Shown: positions 42,389 to 45,390 of the stretch, piece by piece
Numbering within the stretch: position 1 is the first letter of the stretch
How the letters are laid out: every line of letters begins with the position of its first letter
Source: Paracoccaceae bacterium
GTDB taxonomy: Bacteria > Pseudomonadota > Alphaproteobacteria > Rhodobacterales > Rhodobacteraceae
Direction: 5' to 3'
Assembly (NCBI GenBank): GCA_024742835.1
Contig: JANSXS010000024.1
Span: 1-45,390 of the forward strand
DNA: 45,390 nucleotides
The notes under the pieces: generated by a model
The model's input: only the letters and a program-made list of their open reading frames with translations
Told to the model about the DNA's origin: nothing
The model's database searches: none
Made by a program: the position numbers and the translations under genes

Positions 42389-42397
42389 GTGGTGCAC

Positions 42398-42520
42398 GGA
42401 ATTTTGCAAAATTCCAGCCCGTTTTCTTGCAAGAAAACGGCCGTGGCGCGCCGCGCGGCGATGCCCGCCACGGCCGGAAAATTCCAATTTTCCGGACCGA
42501 TTTTTCCCAAAAAATCGGTC
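42398..42520. repeat. cluster of five consecutive palindromes
   Basis: Five hairpins fill the gap between the MBL gene stop and the ICMT-like gene start. (1) ggaattttg/caaaattcc at 42398-42415, no loop. (2) ccgttttcttg/caagaaaacgg at 42419-42440, no loop. (3) ccgtggcg/cgccacgg at 42441-42473, with an inner perfect palindrome cgccgcgcggcg. (4) ccggaaaatt/aattttccgg at 42474-42495, 2-base loop. (5) gaccgattttt/aaaaatcggtc at 42495-42520, 4-base loop. Hairpin 5 overlaps the MBL stop codon. The stems are almost contiguous. Confidence 0.9.
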
Positions 42521-43463
42521 ACTCCCACTCCATTTCCTCGAACACGCGGCCCGCGTTCTTGGTCGCCAGTTCGTTGAACGTGTCCAGATGCGTCCATTCC
42601 GACTGATCAATGTAATAGGCATCCATCAGTTCGCCACCGGCGTCGATATGTGCGCCGATCTTGGCGCGCAGATCCTTGAGATAGTCCGAGGTATAGCGCG
42701 TCACCTGCGCCATGTTCGTCGGATGACCGTGGCCGGGGATCACGTAGGTCGCTCCCAGATCGGTGAAAGGCCCATCGAACGTGTCAATCCAGGCATCGGT
42801 ATCCGAGCCGGGAAAGATCGGCGGCATCCGCTCATGAAAGGCGATGTCGCCCGCGATCACGACAGACCAGTCGGGGATCCAGACCTGCGTGTCACCCGGA
42901 CCGTGGGCGGGGCCAAGATGAAGCACGTGGATCTCCACATCGCCCATCTGGATGATCTTTTCATCCTCGAAGGCCAGATTCGCGGGCACCACGCTGGTGC
43001 CTTCGGCCTTGTCGCGATTATAGCGCTGCATTCCTTGTAGAATGAAATCGCCCTCTGCCTCGACCTCTTCGATGGCATCGACATGGGCGAGGATGTCCAC
43101 GCCCTGTTCGGCCCAATAGGCATTGCCGAGCATGGCGTGCCCCTGTCCGTTCTCGTTGATGACCAGCTTGACCGGCTGGTCTGTTACCGCCTTGATCTCG
43201 TCATGCAGGGCACGGGCCAGACGGTAGGACGCTCCGCCATTGACCACCACGACCCCGTCGCCCGTGATGACGAAGCTAAGATTGTTGTTGTGGCCGGAAT
43301 TCTCGTAGGTCGGCGGCGCGGTTGCGCCGATGGCCGAAAAGACATGCGGGATGAATTCCACCGGCTTGGAATACAGCTCCGATTGCGGGTACTGGTCCGC
43401 GATATCCTCGGATGCGAAAGCGGGCATGGCGCAGCAAAGCGCCGCGAGCAACGCGTATCTCAT
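42519..43463 (-). CDS. exported MBL-fold protein with a degenerate first zinc motif
   Basis: A 314-aa periplasmic protein; signal peptide residues 1-18 (cleavage near AFA). The fold resembles SoxH-like/quinoprotein-associated metallohydrolases: 'NLSFVITGDGVVVVNGGASY', 'HLGPAHGPGDTQVWIP' (H187), 'VIAGDIAFHE' (D206) and 'IPGHGHPTN' (H245/H247). The first motif HxHxDH is replaced: at residues 103-110 the sequence reads NENGQGHA, so the first zinc site is lost or altered. GGAGGA precedes the ATG at 43463. Activity is therefore uncertain; a mononuclear or non-catalytic role is possible. Confidence 0.88.
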   Translation of the reverse strand: MRYALLAALCCAMPAFASEDIADQYPQSELYSKPVEFIPHVFSAIGATAPPTYENSGHNNNLSFVITGDGVVVVNGGASYRLARALHDEIKAVTDQPVKLVINENGQGHAMLGNAYWAEQGVDILAHVDAIEEVEAEGDFILQGMQRYNRDKAEGTSVVPANLAFEDEKIIQMGDVEIHVLHLGPAHGPGDTQVWIPDWSVVIAGDIAFHERMPPIFPGSDTDAWIDTFDGPFTDLGATYVIPGHGHPTNMAQVTRYTSDYLKDLRAKIGAHIDAGGELMDAYYIDQSEWTHLDTFNELATKNAGRVFEEMEWE

Positions 43464-43764
43464 GAGATCCTCCTCCCTGACATTGTGACGCAGCTTACGC
43501 ATTCAGATTTCCGAATGTCCAGGGGCTGCGTGACCGGCATCCGCTGTTCACAGCCGTTCCGGCCCCGGCGGGAACGAGCCGCGCGGTCCGACCGCCTTAA
43601 TTTTGCCTGCATTCATCGAAAATTCGACAAGAACTGCGCAATTCCGCGCCACGAACAGTCTGTATCCCTATTGGAAACAGCGCGCTGCCCGCACTGCCGG
43701 GCCGCGCCCAATTCACGGTTGCCGCACGGGCGGCCCCAGGCAAAGACGAACGGGAGCAGGGACA
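43464..43764. other. 301-bp divergent intergenic region before the RTX gene
   Basis: No gene is supported. A small inverted repeat cgttcc (43555-43560) / ggaacg (43571-43576) and an AT-rich patch near 43597-43625 are the only features. Promoters for both flanking genes should be here, but no clear consensus pair is visible. Confidence 0.55.
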
Positions 43765-45390
43765 ATGCCGACCTATACGGTAAGCGTCTACAATTCGGAT
43801 CCGTTGTTCATCCTGTCGCAGACATTGGGCGGCGTCGCCTCGTGGACGGGCGAGGCCGATCCCTCTGGCAGTGCGACGATCACCGATACCGAAACCGGGA
43901 TCGAGGGGCAGACCCTGGACAGTAACGCGGCGGGCGGCGAAAGCGCCACGGCCGACATCACCATCGGCGGCAACAGTTCGACCGGCGCCGCCGTCTATGC
44001 CGAGGAAAGCTGGACGCTGCGCGACACGGTCACGAGCGAAACCTTCAACATCATCACCCTGCGTGTCGATAGCGGCGGCGCGACCGGGTATTATACGCTG
44101 TCCGAGATACCGCTGGTCGCGGGACGCAACTACGAGACGCTGGAGTTCAATACCGATCCTGACGTGCTGTCGGGCGATCCGGCCTTCAGCATCGACGACT
44201 ACGTGGCCCCCAGCACAGAGGTGGACGGCACCGCAGGCAATGACACGATCGACGCAGGCTACACCGATGCGGATGGCGACAGCGTGGGCAGCGGCGACGA
44301 CACCGTGCTGGCAGGCGCGGGTGATGACAGCGTGGAAAGCGGGGACGGCGCAGACATTGTCTATGGAGATGGCGGCGCAGACACGATCCTTGGCGGCGCG
44401 GGCAATGATTTCCTGAGCGGCAGCGAGCAGGATTCCGGCAGCACCGGGATCGGCGGGACCGACACCGTCGGCAACACGTTCACCGTGATCAACCTTGGCA
44501 CCTATGCGGATGTGGACCCCGACGAGGCCAACGGCGTCTCGGAGAATGCCGCCGACCTGATCGGCACTTATGGCGGGCCGGGCGCGGAACTTTACAACGG
44601 TTTACAGACCGCCGTGACCGACGATGCCAATGGCGACAACACGCTGACGGACAATGACAGCGGTGCCACGCCCGAAGGGATCACCATCGACGGCGTCACC
44701 ACCCAGATCGACAGCACGCATGTGTTCGGGGCCACGGTTGCCTTCGCGGATGGTACCAGCGGCACATTCACCGCCGTGATCTCGCAGACCACGACCGGCG
44801 AGACGTATCTCATGCCGGAATTTACCGACAACGCGGACAATGCGCTGCTGACCTCCCAGCCCATCGTTTCGATCTCCCTGAACACGCTGGACAACGCCGA
44901 TACCGGGCTGGTGGCCGACCGCCTGGACGCCGATTACAAGGTGCCGCTCGCCAGTTCCGACACCTCCAGCGACAGCATCGACGGCGGCGCGGGTGACGAC
45001 ACCATCCTGGGGGATCGGGGCGACGACACCCTGCTGGGCGGCGACGGCGCGGATCTTCTTTCCGGCGGGGCGGACAATGACACGCTGGACGGCGGCGATG
45101 GCAGCGACACGCTTTTCGGCGGCGACGGCAACGATCTCTTGATCAGCGGCGGTGAAGCGGTCAACGACACGCTGAACGAATTGAACGGCGGTGCGGGCGA
45201 CGACACCATCCGCATCGAGGGGCCGTTCAACGGCAATGACCAGGTCGACGGTGGCGACGGCATCGACGAATTGCAACTCCTGCCCGACGACGACCGCGAT
45301 CTCAATGTCGACATGACAGCGGGCAACGTGACCGACGGCACGATCGGCACGCAGGAATTCGTCGGTATCGAGAACATTACCACCGGTGGC
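43765..45390 (+). CDS. RTX (hemolysin-type calcium-binding) protein, 3' end beyond window
   Basis: The frame is open for 542 codons from the ATG at 43765 (GGGAGCAGGG upstream) to the window edge. No Sec signal is present, as expected for type I secretion. Residues 1-150 form an N-terminal beta-rich domain. RTX nonapeptides GGxGxDxUx occur in two blocks, about residues 155-218 ('GGAGNDFLSG') and 400-455 ('GGAGDDTILGDRGDDTLLGG'). Between them lies a 150-residue insert with no RTX motif. RTX repeats bind calcium outside the cell. Many roseobacter proteins of this kind end with a Hint domain, which cannot be checked here. No secretion genes are in view. Confidence 0.9.
   Translation, partial: MPTYTVSVYNSDPLFILSQTLGGVASWTGEADPSGSATITDTETGIEGQTLDSNAAGGESATADITIGGNSSTGAAVYAEESWTLRDTVTSETFNIITLRVDSGGATGYYTLSEIPLVAGRNYETLEFNTDPDVLSGDPAFSIDDYVAPSTEVDGTAGNDTIDAGYTDADGDSVGSGDDTVLAGAGDDSVESGDGADIVYGDGGADTILGGAGNDFLSGSEQDSGSTGIGGTDTVGNTFTVINLGTYADVDPDEANGVSENAADLIGTYGGPGAELYNGLQTAVTDDANGDNTLTDNDSGATPEGITIDGVTTQIDSTHVFGATVAFADGTSGTFTAVISQTTTGETYLMPEFTDNADNALLTSQPIVSISLNTLDNADTGLVADRLDADYKVPLASSDTSSDSIDGGAGDDTILGDRGDDTLLGGDGADLLSGGADNDTLDGGDGSDTLFGGDGNDLLISGGEAVNDTLNELNGGAGDDTIRIEGPFNGNDQVDGGDGIDELQLLPDDDRDLNVDMTAGNVTDGTIGTQEFVGIENITTGG

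Noticed and set aside
42389..42622. N-terminal extension of the ICMT-like protein
   Set aside because: These 78 codons are a translation of the palindrome cluster and part of the antisense end of the MBL gene.
44950..45180. Tandem DNA repeat in the RTX gene
   Set aside because: The periodicity comes from the Gly-Asp-rich nonapeptides of the protein; the DNA units are not near-identical, so it is not a separate repeat feature.
1..45390. CRISPR array, prophage, integron or toxin-antitoxin pair
   Set aside because: I saw no regularly spaced direct repeats, phage structural genes, attC-like arrays or typical toxin-antitoxin pairs.

Overview
The window is a 45.4 kb piece of a GC-rich alphaproteobacterial chromosome, almost certainly from the Rhodobacterales (Roseobacter group). 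The reasons are the typical neighbours and families: an RpoH with a 'NYGNLPAPSPE' start, DUF6476, DUF6324, DUF3422 and DUF1289 proteins, the CarD/FdxA/Hsp15/SUV3-helicase block, MmcB behind an alphaproteobacterial LexA box (GAAC-N7-GAAC), and a tRNA-His lacking G-1 with G1:U72 and A73. Most of the window is ordinary core genome. The only mobile-element trace is the tail of an IS110-type transposase at the left edge.

Layout, left to right. 1-4.1 kb: IS110 transposase tail, metY, and a large membrane protein with PilM/GspL-like and PilP/GspC-like ends. 4.1-8.3 kb: a CPA2 (Kef-type) antiporter, then divergent cobT and cobS for the last steps of cobalamin synthesis. 8.35-13.4 kb: a leftward block of TPR protein, SUV3-like RNA helicase, Hsp15, FdxA and CarD. 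13.4-18.2 kb: SCP2-like protein, alpha/beta hydrolase, a convergent FAH-family enzyme, and a ligase-associated exonuclease with its ATP-dependent DNA ligase. 18.2-25.5 kb: an envelope protein of unknown function, oligoendopeptidase F, small proteins, a lipoprotein hydrolase, rpoH, rluD, DUF6476 and tRNA-His. 25.7-31.7 kb: tamB and tamA. 32-33.3 kb: DUF6324, mmcB, a structured RNA that looks like 6S RNA, and a small membrane protein. 33.5-35.7 kb: ribB-ribH-nusB. 35.7-38.7 kb: DUF3422, hemP, DUF1289, dps and an unknown gene. 38.7-41.8 kb: pntB and pntA. 41.9-45.4 kb: an ICMT-like methyltransferase, an atypical MBL-fold protein, and the start of an RTX protein cut by the window edge.

No complete undescribed multigene system (defence island, biosynthetic cluster or prophage) is visible. 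The most unusual material lies between the genes. A roughly 115-bp double-hairpin repeat is present in three copies, two of which supply the stop codon of the neighbouring gene. A 123-bp run of five consecutive perfect or near-perfect palindromes fills another intergenic gap. Other regulatory candidates are an inverted repeat at the cobS start, a nested hairpin leader before carD, the 6S-like RNA and the SOS box of mmcB. Protein-level oddities are an MBL-fold enzyme that has lost its first zinc motif, a RibB whose GTP cyclohydrolase II-like half has no cysteines, a tandem-duplicated Cys-pair domain, and the PilM/PilP-like fusion.
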